Below are positions 37,945 through 45,143 of a stretch of 45,143 nt of DNA, one piece after another. The position numbers and the translations under genes were made by a program. The notes beneath the pieces are model-generated. The model had not been told where the DNA came from. It saw only the letters and a list, made by a program, of their open reading frames with translations, and did not search any database. This DNA comes from Clostridiales bacterium (lineage in GTDB: Bacteria; Bacillota; Clostridia; Lachnospirales; Lachnospiraceae). The stretch spans positions 1 through 45,143 of the forward strand of contig JAAYTK010000024.1 of assembly GCA_012523775.1 (NCBI GenBank). The letters are read 5' to 3'. Each line of letters starts with the position of its first letter. Position 1 is the stretch's first letter.

Positions 37945-39684
37945 TTAATACAGAGGAATATCAGGACTTAGTAAAACTCCCCAGAATGCCGGCTTTTGAA
38001 GAAGGTAATTATCAAAAAGTAATGGATAATTTGGCTCACTCGGTTTATTAAGCCATGATATATCATCCGAAAGTCCCCAGAAGGTTACATTTGTAATATT
38101 GGCAGCTCCGGATTCGTGTATGCTTTTAATAAACATAAATAATCTCTTATATCGTTTTGCCTGATTTAAAAAATCTTCTTCTGTATTACTCTTTAAACCC
38201 ATATCCAGCTCTGTAATCTGAAGCTCGAGACCCAACTCACCATATTCCAATAATGATGAATTCACATCCACCAATGAAGGATTATCCATGGTTAAATGGC
38301 TTTGCAGACCTATACCGTCTATAAGGCCCTTATCCTGTAATCCCTTTACCAGCCTCTTAATATACAGTAGCTTACCGGTTTCCTCGGTATTATAATCATT
38401 ATAGAATAGCTTTACATCAGGGTCAGCATATTTTCTCGCATATTCAAATGCCTTTTCTATGAACTCCGGACCTACAACCTCATACCAAAGACTGTCCTTT
38501 ACCCGAAGCCCATTCTCATCCCCCTCGCCGGGATTAATAGCCTCATTCACTACATCCCATGCATAAATCAGTCCGGGATAATTAGTCTGTGTATATTCCA
38601 AAACCTGTCGGATATAATTCTCCATACGCTTCAGCATAAGCTCCTTCGAAACCAGTGGAGCATTCGCATCCTGAGAATATCCTTCCGTAAAGAACCATCT
38701 TGGAGTCTGGCTATGCCAAACCAATGTATGTCCTCTTACCGGAATGTTAGCTTCCTTGGCAAATTCAAGAATAGGCTCAACCCTACTAAAGTTAACCGCA
38801 GGATTATCGTCATACTTGGGATCTGAAATACATTTGGCATAATCAAGCACAGCGTCGGGCTTCAATTCGTTTCCGGGTGTGAGGCTGTTAAACTGCTGTT
38901 TAATCAAATCCTGACGGTCCGGTGGAATTTCACTGGCTGTTACCGCTACCCCAATACTAAATAAATCCTTATAAAACTCCTTCAAGGAAGGTATGTCCCC
39001 TCGGTCTACCTTGGCGATTTCATGCTTAATTGTGACATCATCTATATAGAAGTCTATTAGCTCTCCTCCTGCGAAGCCTGTCTCAAAATACACGCTGGCG
39101 GTATTTGTGTCCTCCGGGATAATGATGCTTCCCGTAATCTCGGTCCATTCACCTTTATTAGCCATTGCGGAAGCAAAGCTTAAATATTCATTATTGTTTC
39201 TCTCAACCTTACAGTCAAACTGAATCTGGTCAGGTCCAACCTCATAATAGACCCATCCGTTTACTATATATTTCTCGCTGTCTTTCAGCTCCTCTGAAAG
39301 ATTTACGGTAGCACCGTTCCAAAGAGCGGTTCTTCCGCTGACATAAAGTGATTTCTCTCCCACCTTAGATTTGTTTACGATTTCTACTTTTGCTGCTCCT
39401 CTACCGGTAAACAGGGTTGAGTCACCCTCAAAATCATCTTCATATATCAGCTCCTCCTCAACCTCCACGGTGCCCATATGCATAGCATATTCCTTAATCT
39501 TGGACGTATCGGCTTTATCCTCATCCGTATCTTCGCCTGTTTCAACGATAGAATCATCATCCTCAATGGTTTTGTTACCCTCATTAATCGGATCTGTCGT
39601 ATCTTTCTTGCATCCTCCAAGTATCATCGATACAAATATTATTGATATGATTATATGGTATATTCGATATGTATGTTTTTTCAT
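37945..39684 (-). CDS. Surface lipoprotein endo-1,4-beta-xylanase, GH10
   Basis: A 579-residue GH10 xylanase that cuts the beta-1,4-xylose backbone. It begins with a lipoprotein signal (MILGGC, Cys25) and an acidic linker. A beta-sandwich carbohydrate-binding domain of the CBM4/9/22 type follows (about residues 75-220, YEDDFEGDST to FYIDDVTIK). The GH10 barrel covers about 225-579, with acid/base Glu381 (DVVNEAIN) and nucleophile Glu492 (QITELDMG). Lipidation would tether it to the outer face of the membrane. The ribosome site is weak. Its promoter has a symmetric sequence on the -10. Confidence 0.96.
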   Translation of the reverse strand: MKKHTYRIYHIIISIIFVSMILGGCKKDTTDPINEGNKTIEDDDSIVETGEDTDEDKADTSKIKEYAMHMGTVEVEEELIYEDDFEGDSTLFTGRGAAKVEIVNKSKVGEKSLYVSGRTALWNGATVNLSEELKDSEKYIVNGWVYYEVGPDQIQFDCKVERNNNEYLSFASAMANKGEWTEITGSIIIPEDTNTASVYFETGFAGGELIDFYIDDVTIKHEIAKVDRGDIPSLKEFYKDLFSIGVAVTASEIPPDRQDLIKQQFNSLTPGNELKPDAVLDYAKCISDPKYDDNPAVNFSRVEPILEFAKEANIPVRGHTLVWHSQTPRWFFTEGYSQDANAPLVSKELMLKRMENYIRQVLEYTQTNYPGLIYAWDVVNEAINPGEGDENGLRVKDSLWYEVVGPEFIEKAFEYARKYADPDVKLFYNDYNTEETGKLLYIKRLVKGLQDKGLIDGIGLQSHLTMDNPSLVDVNSSLLEYGELGLELQITELDMGLKSNTEEDFLNQAKRYKRLFMFIKSIHESGAANITNVTFWGLSDDISWLNKPSEPNYPLLFDNYLLQKPAFWGVLLSPDIPLY

Positions 39685-39744
39685 AATTCACGATTGATTC
39701 CCACTTATATAATGTTTATCTGTGGTAAATCATACCTCTCCTTT

Positions 39745-39803
39745 CCTATACGATAGGTATCCTCGAACATATACATAATACCATAAATTCATGGTATCCT
39801 CAA
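39745..39803 (-). promoter_or_regulatory. Xylanase promoter with two operator-like palindromes
   Basis: On the minus strand TTGAGG (39803-39798), 17 bp, TATTAT (39780-39775). ATACCAT/ATGGTAT (39778-39797) is an inverted repeat filling the spacer and reaching the -10. CCTAT-ACG-ATAGG (39745-39757) lies downstream of the predicted start. Both palindromes end in GGTATCCTC (39756-39764 and 39793-39801). Confidence 0.6.
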
Positions 39804-39838
39804 ATAGATTTTATACAACTATTTCCTTAAAATAACGA

Positions 39839-39858
39839 GGACTGTTATAAAACAGTCC
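39839..39858 (-). terminator. Terminator of the LysM-GH18 gene
   Basis: GGACTGTT (39839-39846) pairs with AACAGTCC (39851-39858) around ATAA, just after the stop of the minus-strand gene. On the minus strand a T-rich stretch follows. Confidence 0.65.
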
Positions 39859-39863
39859 CGACT

Positions 39864-41147
39864 TTATCCTTCCTCGATAGTGAAGAAATCGTTTATAAGC
39901 ATATATAGCGCGGGAAAGAAATCCATAATCTGCCATATCCCTGCTCCCCGTATCTGTAGCTCAGGTATTAAGCGTAATTTAGCATCCATGCTTCTTGCAT
40001 CATCGAACCACACCACATGCTCCACTCCCTGCTCGTTGGTATAATAGTAAAACGGCACCTGTGCAATTTCATCGAATTCTATGGTAGCCCCATATTGAGC
40101 AGCTCGGGCGATAGCCTCCTGGTTACTTAACGGCTCTGCCATACTCTCACCTCTCACATACGGAAGTGCCCAGTCATAGCTGTAATTTGGTATTCCCATA
40201 AGTATTTTGTCAGGATTTATGACTGACACCCCATACTCCAATACCTGCCTGACATTATTAAGCGGAGCGGTTGGCATCGGTGAACTGAATAGATAACCCC
40301 ATTCATATGTCATAAGAAGCATCAAATCGGCTATGGCACCAATAGCCGGATAATCATGGGCTTCATATAGAAGTCCTGTCATTTCACCGGATGTTTTTGG
40401 AGCCAAAGCCACTAAGGTTAGGAAGCCCAGCGGCTCGAGGCGGTTCTTCACATTGGATATGAATCCTATAAATAGATCCTTATCCGCCGGCTCAATAAAT
40501 TCAAAGTCTATATCCAGACCTATATATCCCTTCTCCTGCATGGTAGTAATTATATTATCAATTAGCCTATTCTGTCCTTCTTGATTTATGAACATATTAT
40601 GGGCAATCTGTGTATCGAAGTTCATTTCTTCATTCATCGGAGCCAACACCATGATAGGCGGTACTCCGGCTTCATATCCAATAGCTATAAGCTCTTCATC
40701 ATTTATAGGTACCAAATCCCCCTGTGGTGTAAATCCATAGGTGAACAATGACTGATAGGTGAGAAAAGGGAGAGACTTCCGGTGTACCACTCTGTCGATG
40801 AATGGATAAAGGTATCCATTTATCAGAGCCGTATCTAATTTAGGGCCTTCATCATAACCAATAAGCAGTGTCTGACCGGGGACCAGAGTATCTTCACCTG
40901 CTGCCCAAGGGTTATTTCTTAAGATTTCATCTACAGTAACATTATTGGCCTGTGCGATACCGTCAAGAGTATCTCCTGCCCGGATTGTGTAAACCGCTGT
41001 AGGTATTCGTACAATCATACTCTGACCGACCACTAAATTATCGGGATTTGGCAGCTCATTATCTATGATTAATCTTTCAGGAGTAACACCATACTGTTCT
41101 GCGATTGTACTTAAGGTTTCCCCTTGTTGTACAACATGAATTGTCAT
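39864..41147 (-). CDS. LysM-GH18 hydrolase, spore cortex-type
   Basis: A 427-residue protein with two N-terminal LysM modules (about 2-46 and 52-95) and a GH18 barrel. The catalytic segment YIGLDIDFEFIEP gives the acid Glu216. The architecture matches SleL/YaaH-type N-acetylglucosaminidases that act on spore cortex peptidoglycan during germination; this function is inferred from the family. No signal peptide is seen, as is usual for such spore proteins. AGGAG lies eight bases before the ATG. It shares its strand with the xylanase but ends in its own terminator. Confidence 0.93.
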   Translation of the reverse strand: MTIHVVQQGETLSTIAEQYGVTPERLIIDNELPNPDNLVVGQSMIVRIPTAVYTIRAGDTLDGIAQANNVTVDEILRNNPWAAGEDTLVPGQTLLIGYDEGPKLDTALINGYLYPFIDRVVHRKSLPFLTYQSLFTYGFTPQGDLVPINDEELIAIGYEAGVPPIMVLAPMNEEMNFDTQIAHNMFINQEGQNRLIDNIITTMQEKGYIGLDIDFEFIEPADKDLFIGFISNVKNRLEPLGFLTLVALAPKTSGEMTGLLYEAHDYPAIGAIADLMLLMTYEWGYLFSSPMPTAPLNNVRQVLEYGVSVINPDKILMGIPNYSYDWALPYVRGESMAEPLSNQEAIARAAQYGATIEFDEIAQVPFYYYTNEQGVEHVVWFDDARSMDAKLRLIPELQIRGAGIWQIMDFFPALYMLINDFFTIEEG

Positions 41148-41321
41148 GTTCCTAACTCCTCTTTTTATTAAAGCTTCATAAACAATATATGCAAAGCATA
41201 GCCGGTTGTGAAGTTACAGAGCGGTAACAATAATTGATAAAATCAACCGTTTTACTTGACTAATATACTTAACACAGATAACATAAAAATAGAACTAAAT
41301 CTAATCATGGAGGATGATGTG

Positions 41322-41837
41322 ATGAACCAATACAAAATAATTACTTGTGATCAATTCCGCAAAAACCCCTTTCAACTAATTGGTAAGGAGTGGATGCTTA
41401 TAACTGCCGGTAACGAAGAAAAAGTTAATACAATGACAGCATCATGGGGTGGTTTGGGAGTTATGTATGGTAAGAATGTTGCATTTGTAGTTATCAGACC
41501 ACAAAGATACACCAGAGAATTCGTAGATAGGGAGGATACATTTTCCTTAAGCTTCTTTGATAAAGAATACCGCAAAACCCTTAATTATTTAGGTACTGTA
41601 TCGGGTCGAAACGAGAATAAAATCGAAACTTCGGGACTGACCTTAGCCCGATATGAGGGTACACCTTATTTTGATGAGGCTAATCACGTTCTAATCTGTA
41701 AAAAGCTCTTCAGACAGCCTCTGTCAACAGATTGTCTGTTGGATGAAAATCTCATAAACACATGGTATCGCAGCGGGGATTGCCATAACCTCTATATTGC
41801 GGAGGTGACAAAGATACTTCGTATAAGAAAGGAATAA
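41322..41837 (+). CDS. Flavin reductase-like protein
   Basis: A 171-residue FMN-binding split-barrel protein of the flavin reductase-like family, with WMLITAGNEEKVNTMTASWGGLG near the N-terminus and RPQRYTREFVDREDTFSLSFF in the middle. The exact reaction is unknown; relatives reduce flavins or bind FMN to handle other substrates. I start at ATG 41322 because GGAGG lies eight bases upstream; the frame is open further up, but earlier ATGs lack a ribosome site. Confidence 0.88.
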   Translation: MNQYKIITCDQFRKNPFQLIGKEWMLITAGNEEKVNTMTASWGGLGVMYGKNVAFVVIRPQRYTREFVDREDTFSLSFFDKEYRKTLNYLGTVSGRNENKIETSGLTLARYEGTPYFDEANHVLICKKLFRQPLSTDCLLDENLINTWYRSGDCHNLYIAEVTKILRIRKE

Positions 41838-41870
41838 AACCGGGAATATAGATAGAGATTTTTAAAACTA

Positions 41871-41911
41871 ATTAGGAGAGTACATTATGAATATAATGCA
41901 CTCTCCTTAAT
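41871..41911. terminator. Hairpin between the flavin reductase gene and its neighbour
   Basis: GGAGAGT-A-CATTAT (41875-41888) pairs with ATAATG-C-ACTCTCC (41893-41906), one internal mismatch, loop GAAT. A bulged AT extension at each end brings it to about 17 bp. The T-run is weak on both strands. Confidence 0.6.
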
Positions 41912-41948
41912 AGCATTTTAATAGTAATTTGAATCATCTCATCCATTC

Positions 41949-42524
41949 TTATGAATATGCCAACGACATATTGAAGAATGATAAGATTGCACCTACTACC
42001 TTACTGCACAGCTCTATTATGTAGCGAATATCATGCTTTACTGCTTTCAATGCGTTAAGGTACTCGTTATGCGTTCTTTTTATGAACTGAATAATATCCT
42101 CAAAAGTACTTGGCATCTTATGGCCATCAGTAACTTTTTTGGTGCTGTCATACATTTCAATATACTCTCTTAATTGAAATTTCATTTCCTTCTCATAATA
42201 CACATGATCGGTTATCGTACCATTATAACAGGAATTATGGGGAAAGGTACAATAATCAGCCAAATAGTGAGTTATAATACCAAGATGTCTTGCATAATAC
42301 CTATTTATACCCTTACTGAAATCATAATCAATGGTGATTTTTTTAATCTCCTCCTTGAGGATATCAAAGGTTTCTTCAAAGGTATGCTTTCTGGTGAAAA
42401 ACGATGGTTTTATGTCCGGTAATATACTTCCTATATAAAATGCCTTTTTATGCTTACTAAGCTGATGCTCCTTATGATTATGTATAAGAAACTTTGCAAG
42501 TGAAATATGGGACTTCTTTCTCAT
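41949..42524 (-). CDS. Zinc-dependent phospholipase C-like protein
   Basis: A 191-residue protein of the zinc-dependent phospholipase C-like group. It has the family-like GSILPDIKPSF motif near residue 32 and several His/Asp groups that could bind metal (RHLGIITHYLADYCTFPHN; ITDHVYYEKE). There is no signal peptide, so a secreted phospholipase is unlikely; the substrate is unknown. It stands alone on the minus strand. Confidence 0.78.
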   Translation of the reverse strand: MRKKSHISLAKFLIHNHKEHQLSKHKKAFYIGSILPDIKPSFFTRKHTFEETFDILKEEIKKITIDYDFSKGINRYYARHLGIITHYLADYCTFPHNSCYNGTITDHVYYEKEMKFQLREYIEMYDSTKKVTDGHKMPSTFEDIIQFIKRTHNEYLNALKAVKHDIRYIIELCSKVVGAILSFFNMSLAYS

Positions 42525-42775
42525 TTACTACCTCTTATTCAATTTATGTGAACGTGATCGTCATATCTAGATATATTATAGATATAAATGATTCTATAAT
42601 GAAACCTACATGGTCGATATTACACTATTTATCCATTATTCACAATAGGAATAATCTAATGTGAATTAGCATTTTGTTATAATCACATACGGTATATTGA
42701 CTTTTAATACCTAATACTGTAAGATGATTTATCATAATGGTGATATTTTAGAGATTTTTATTATTAGGAGATGAT
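42525..42775. other. Intergenic region with inverted repeat and extended -10
   Basis: Between divergent genes lies an 11-bp inverted repeat with one mismatch (ATTCACAATAG 42638-42648, CTAATGTGAAT 42656-42666). It is followed by TGTTATAAT (42675-42683), an extended -10 for the CorC-type gene. An AT-rich palindrome, ATATCTAGATAT, lies near 42563-42574. Confidence 0.45.
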
Positions 42776-44053
42776 TTGTTGGATTCGAGTGACGCCGCGC
42801 GAGCGGTCATATTATTGATACTGTTAATTTTATCTGCATTTTTTTCGGGTTCGGAAACTGCTCTCACAGCAATAAATAAACTTCGAATGCGAAGTCTTGC
42901 TGATGATAATGTAAAGGGCGCGAAAAACGCTTTAAAGCTGATTGAAGATCCGACTAAGATGCTAAGTGCTTTATTAATCAGTAATAATGTAGTTAATATC
43001 TCAGCTTCTGCCCTCACTACTACTATGGCAATTGATATATGGGGAAATAAATGGGTCGGTCTCGCTACCGGTATTCTGACATTAATTATACTGGTGTTTG
43101 CAGAAATTACACCCAAATCCATATCTGCTATAAAGGCAGAAAAAGTTGCTCTTCGAATATCCGGTTCTGTGTTAATTGTAACGAAGTTACTAACTCCTGT
43201 AATATTTATAATTAATAAGCTATGTAACGGCATTATGCGCCTCCTTGGCACAGATCCGAATGAAAAACCGACACCCATGACTGAAAGTGAGCTTAGAACC
43301 ATCCTGGAGGTCAGCCACGAGGAGGGTGTTCTTGAAAGTGAAGAACGCAGAATGATTACTAATGTGGTTGATTTTGGTGATTCCTTGGCTAAGGACGTTA
43401 TGGTGCCAAGAATTGATATGTCCTTTGCCAGCGTCGATCTTTCCTATGATGAGTTGGTTCAGCTTTTTTCAGTTGATAAATATACAAGACTTCCTGTCTA
43501 CTCGGAGAGTCGGGATAATGTTATAGGAATTGTAAATCTCAAGGATGTCTTCTTTTATAACGGGAAAAAGGAGGATTTTAATATCCTTGATATAATCCGT
43601 GAGCCCTATTTCACATATGAATTCAAAAAGACTTCTGAGCTTTTGATTGAAATGCGAAGGGATTCTATTGCACTGGCTATTGTTCTTGATGAATATGGAG
43701 CGACAGCAGGACTCATAACAATCGAGGACCTTCTCGAAGAAATTGTCGGTGAAATCCGTGATGAATATGATGAGGATGAGGAAGACTGCATACAGGCCGT
43801 ATCGGAGAAAGAATATATCGTAGATGGCAACACAAAACTGGACGATATTAATGAGACTCTGGGGTTGGATATTGAATCCTCAGATTATGATTCTATTGCA
43901 GGACATATAATATATCTGCTTGACCATCTTCCTGAGGAAGGGGAATCGGTAACAGAGAAGAATGCTACATTTACTGTAGCTTCTGTAGATAAGAATCGTA
44001 TAGATAAAATTCATATTGTTTTAAAGGACGATGATGATAATATAGCAAATTAA
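42776..44053 (+). CDS. CNNM/CorC-type transporter-associated protein
   Basis: A 425-residue HlyC/CorC family protein. Residues 1-185 form the CNNM (DUF21) membrane domain with about four helices. Two CBS domains follow (about 205-330, VMVPRIDMSFASVD and VLDEYGATAGLITIEDLLEE), and a CorC C-terminal domain completes it (about 345-420). Relatives act in Mg2+/Co2+ or Na+-coupled transport. No ATG is available in frame; the start is TTG (42776, or 42779) with TTAGGAG upstream. It ends in a good terminator. Confidence 0.92.
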   Translation: MLDSSDAARAVILLILLILSAFFSGSETALTAINKLRMRSLADDNVKGAKNALKLIEDPTKMLSALLISNNVVNISASALTTTMAIDIWGNKWVGLATGILTLIILVFAEITPKSISAIKAEKVALRISGSVLIVTKLLTPVIFIINKLCNGIMRLLGTDPNEKPTPMTESELRTILEVSHEEGVLESEERRMITNVVDFGDSLAKDVMVPRIDMSFASVDLSYDELVQLFSVDKYTRLPVYSESRDNVIGIVNLKDVFFYNGKKEDFNILDIIREPYFTYEFKKTSELLIEMRRDSIALAIVLDEYGATAGLITIEDLLEEIVGEIRDEYDEDEEDCIQAVSEKEYIVDGNTKLDDINETLGLDIESSDYDSIAGHIIYLLDHLPEEGESVTEKNATFTVASVDKNRIDKIHIVLKDDDDNIAN

Positions 44054-44091
44054 TAAGGTGTGTGTTAGTTAATACTAGCACACACCTTATT
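44052..44091 (+). terminator. Terminator after the CorC-type gene
   Basis: AATAAGGTGTGTG (44052-44064) pairs perfectly with CACACACCTTATT (44079-44091), with a further TTAG/CTAG pairing (one G-U) inside. It overlaps the stop codon; the T-run is modest. Confidence 0.8.
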
Positions 44092-44125
44092 CTGTTCTAT
44101 ATGGAAATAAAAACATAAAAAAAGC

Positions 44126-44163
44126 TTGACATAGTAATTTATATTGCGTACAATATAATTGTA
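44126..44163 (+). promoter_or_regulatory. Peroxidase promoter with OhrR-like operator
   Basis: TTGACA (44126-44131), 17 bp, TACAAT (44149-44154). The palindrome TACAAT-ATA-ATTGTA (44149-44163) covers the -10. It closely resembles the TACAATT-type site of Bacillus OhrR, a MarR-family organic peroxide sensor, as known from the literature. The regulator is not in the window. Confidence 0.65.
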
Positions 44164-44225
44164 TATAATATATTGATGATATAAACTATTAATTTATATA
44201 AGTGCATATAAGAGGAGGAAACATT

Positions 44226-44771
44226 ATGAAGATATATGATTTTAATATTCAAGAGAGAAACGGAAATGAAATCAGCTTAAAAGCCTATGAAAATAAGGTT
44301 ATATTAATAGTCAACTCAGCAACTCAGTGCGGATTTACACCACAATATAAAGAGCTTCAGAAATTATATGAGAATTACTCCGATAAGGGATTTGTTATTC
44401 TGGACTTCCCGTGTAACCAATTTAAGAACCAGGCTCCTGAGACGGCAGACGAAATCCAACAGTTCTGTGAGAGTAATTTTGGTGTAACTTATCCTATTCA
44501 TGCTAAGATTGAAGTAAACGGTAAGAACACTCACCCTCTTTATGATTTCTTAAAGAGCCAACACGGATTCAACGGTTTTGATAAAGAACATCCTTTGGCA
44601 TCTGTACTTGATGATATGCTTTCTAAGACTGACAGAAACTATAAAGATTCGCCGGATATCAAATGGAACTTTACTAAGTTCCTCATTGATAGAAAAGGAA
44701 ATGTTATAGAACGATTCGAACCTACCAAAGATTTTAGCTATATTGAGAATAGAATTAAAGAATTGCTATAA
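44226..44771 (+). CDS. Glutathione peroxidase-like thiol peroxidase
   Basis: A 181-residue peroxidase of the glutathione peroxidase family that reduces peroxides in the cytoplasm. The peroxidatic Cys35 is in SATQCGFTPQ (a cysteine, not selenocysteine). A second Cys63 is in FPCNQF, and the resolving-type Cys81 is in QQFCESNFGVTYP. WNFTKFLID ends the core. In bacteria without glutathione such enzymes use thioredoxin. I chose ATG 44226, with AGAGGAGG upstream. It is monocistronic. Confidence 0.95.
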   Translation: MKIYDFNIQERNGNEISLKAYENKVILIVNSATQCGFTPQYKELQKLYENYSDKGFVILDFPCNQFKNQAPETADEIQQFCESNFGVTYPIHAKIEVNGKNTHPLYDFLKSQHGFNGFDKEHPLASVLDDMLSKTDRNYKDSPDIKWNFTKFLIDRKGNVIERFEPTKDFSYIENRIKELL

Positions 44772-44800
44772 CAATTACTCATTACACTTCTCCTTTACTG

Positions 44801-44833
44801 ATAATCCCGATGGAGTAATTCCATCGGGATTAT
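44801..44833. terminator. Hairpin between the peroxidase and the edge gene
   Basis: ATAATCCCGATGGA (44801-44814) pairs perfectly with TCCATCGGGATTAT (44820-44833). It lies between convergent genes and has weak T-runs. Confidence 0.7.
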
Positions 44834-44838
44834 TTATA

Positions 44839-45143
44839 CTATTCATTATTAAGATATTTCTTTAATGATGCTATCAACGGCTCAATATTCTCCTTTTTCG
44901 AATTATCAAAGGACGTCATTAAAGCTTCACTCATCCCCTTTTCGATATCCGTTTTGTCCTTTTTTGCTTTCAGCATCTTACTAAAAGCTCTCATTAGACC
45001 TCTTGCAAAAAACCCCATGTTCTCATAGCATATACCGGCTTCCATATAGAAGAACTCAACATCGGCATTATTACTCCCAATATTAACATCAATTATGGGA
45101 TTGACTATTTCTTCTGCGTTAGGTGCCGCTCCGGTAGCAAAAA
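44839..45143 (-). CDS. Unknown protein, 5' end cut by window
   Basis: The frame is open to the window edge, so the start lies outside. The visible 100 residues include an acidic stretch near the edge (NPIIDVNIGSNNADVEFF) and an aromatic-rich segment (MEAGICYENMGFFARGLMRAF). The lysine-rich helical tail ends KKYLNNE. I do not recognise it. An internal ATG at 45045 has no ribosome site and should not be taken as the start. Confidence 0.65.
   Translation of the reverse strand, partial: FATGAAPNAEEIVNPIIDVNIGSNNADVEFFYMEAGICYENMGFFARGLMRAFSKMLKAKKDKTDIEKGMSEALMTSFDNSKKENIEPLIASLKKYLNNE

Noticed and set aside
39716-39733. Possible leader peptide (ATG ATT TAC CAC AGA TAA) before the xylanase gene, minus strand
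   Set aside because: It has a GGAG-rich sequence upstream but only five codons, no codon bias pointing to attenuation and no following terminator pair.
41160-41230. Sporulation sigma-E-like promoter before the LysM-GH18 gene
   Set aside because: A CATATATT-like -10 is present, but the -35 match is too poor to call in AT-rich DNA.
42748-43302. 184-residue minus-strand frame across the CorC-type gene
   Set aside because: Antisense to a gene with clear membrane and CBS domains; its hydrophobicity mirrors the sense strand.

Overview
This 45 kb window is an AT-rich chromosomal segment, very likely from an anaerobic, fibre-degrading, spore-forming Firmicute of the Clostridia, most like Lachnospiraceae. 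The grounds are the strong GGAGG ribosome sites, a T-box leader, the spore-type LysM/GH18 hydrolase, xylose isomerase with a GH10 xylanase, a clostridial acyl-CoA dehydratase activase fusion and a single-cluster ferredoxin. I placed it from protein character only, not from a database match. I see no prophage, insertion sequence, CRISPR array, rRNA or tRNA. The gene content looks like ordinary core chromosome carrying several unrecognised small or low-complexity proteins.

Layout. 1-5.1 kb: a LysM protein, then a 1407-residue dehydratase activase. 5.1-8.8 kb (minus): cheW, an unknown zinc-ribbon/lysine-rich membrane protein, hisF and ung, closely packed. 8.9-12.4 kb: ferredoxin, xylose isomerase, a subtilisin-like protease, a cysteine-rich membrane peptide containing a recent internal duplication, and a 58-residue gene on the minus strand. 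12.6-18.4 kb (plus): aroC, then a repressor-potABCD polyamine uptake operon. 18.5-24.9 kb: trpS with a HAD phosphatase, two adjacent unknown proteins that look like paralogues, pgsA, and leuS behind a T-box. 24.9-29.5 kb: a two-component system, a DedA protein and a MATE transporter. 29.6-37.3 kb: a Ca2+-type P-ATPase, a small unknown protein, enolase, an M32 carboxypeptidase and argH. 37.4-41.1 kb (minus): signal peptidase I, a lipoprotein xylanase and a LysM-GH18 hydrolase. 41.3-45.1 kb: a flavin reductase-like protein, a phospholipase C-like protein, a CorC/HlyC-type protein, a glutathione peroxidase-like protein and a gene cut by the window edge.

How the parts fit. Surface xylanase and intracellular xylose isomerase are two steps of xylan use, and each has a good promoter with symmetric elements placed where a repressor would act. 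The polyamine operon has a near-ideal palindrome just downstream of the -10 of its own XRE-cupin regulator. The peroxidase gene has a TACAAT-ATA-ATTGTA palindrome on its -10, like OhrR-type peroxide-sensor operators. leuS is controlled by uncharged tRNA-Leu. I did not find one clear new multigene system. The best leads are the duplicated Cys-rich peptide (11976-12206), the paralogous pair (20360-21281), the zinc-ribbon/lysine-rich membrane protein beside an orphan CheW (6575-8774), and the set of operator-like palindromes.
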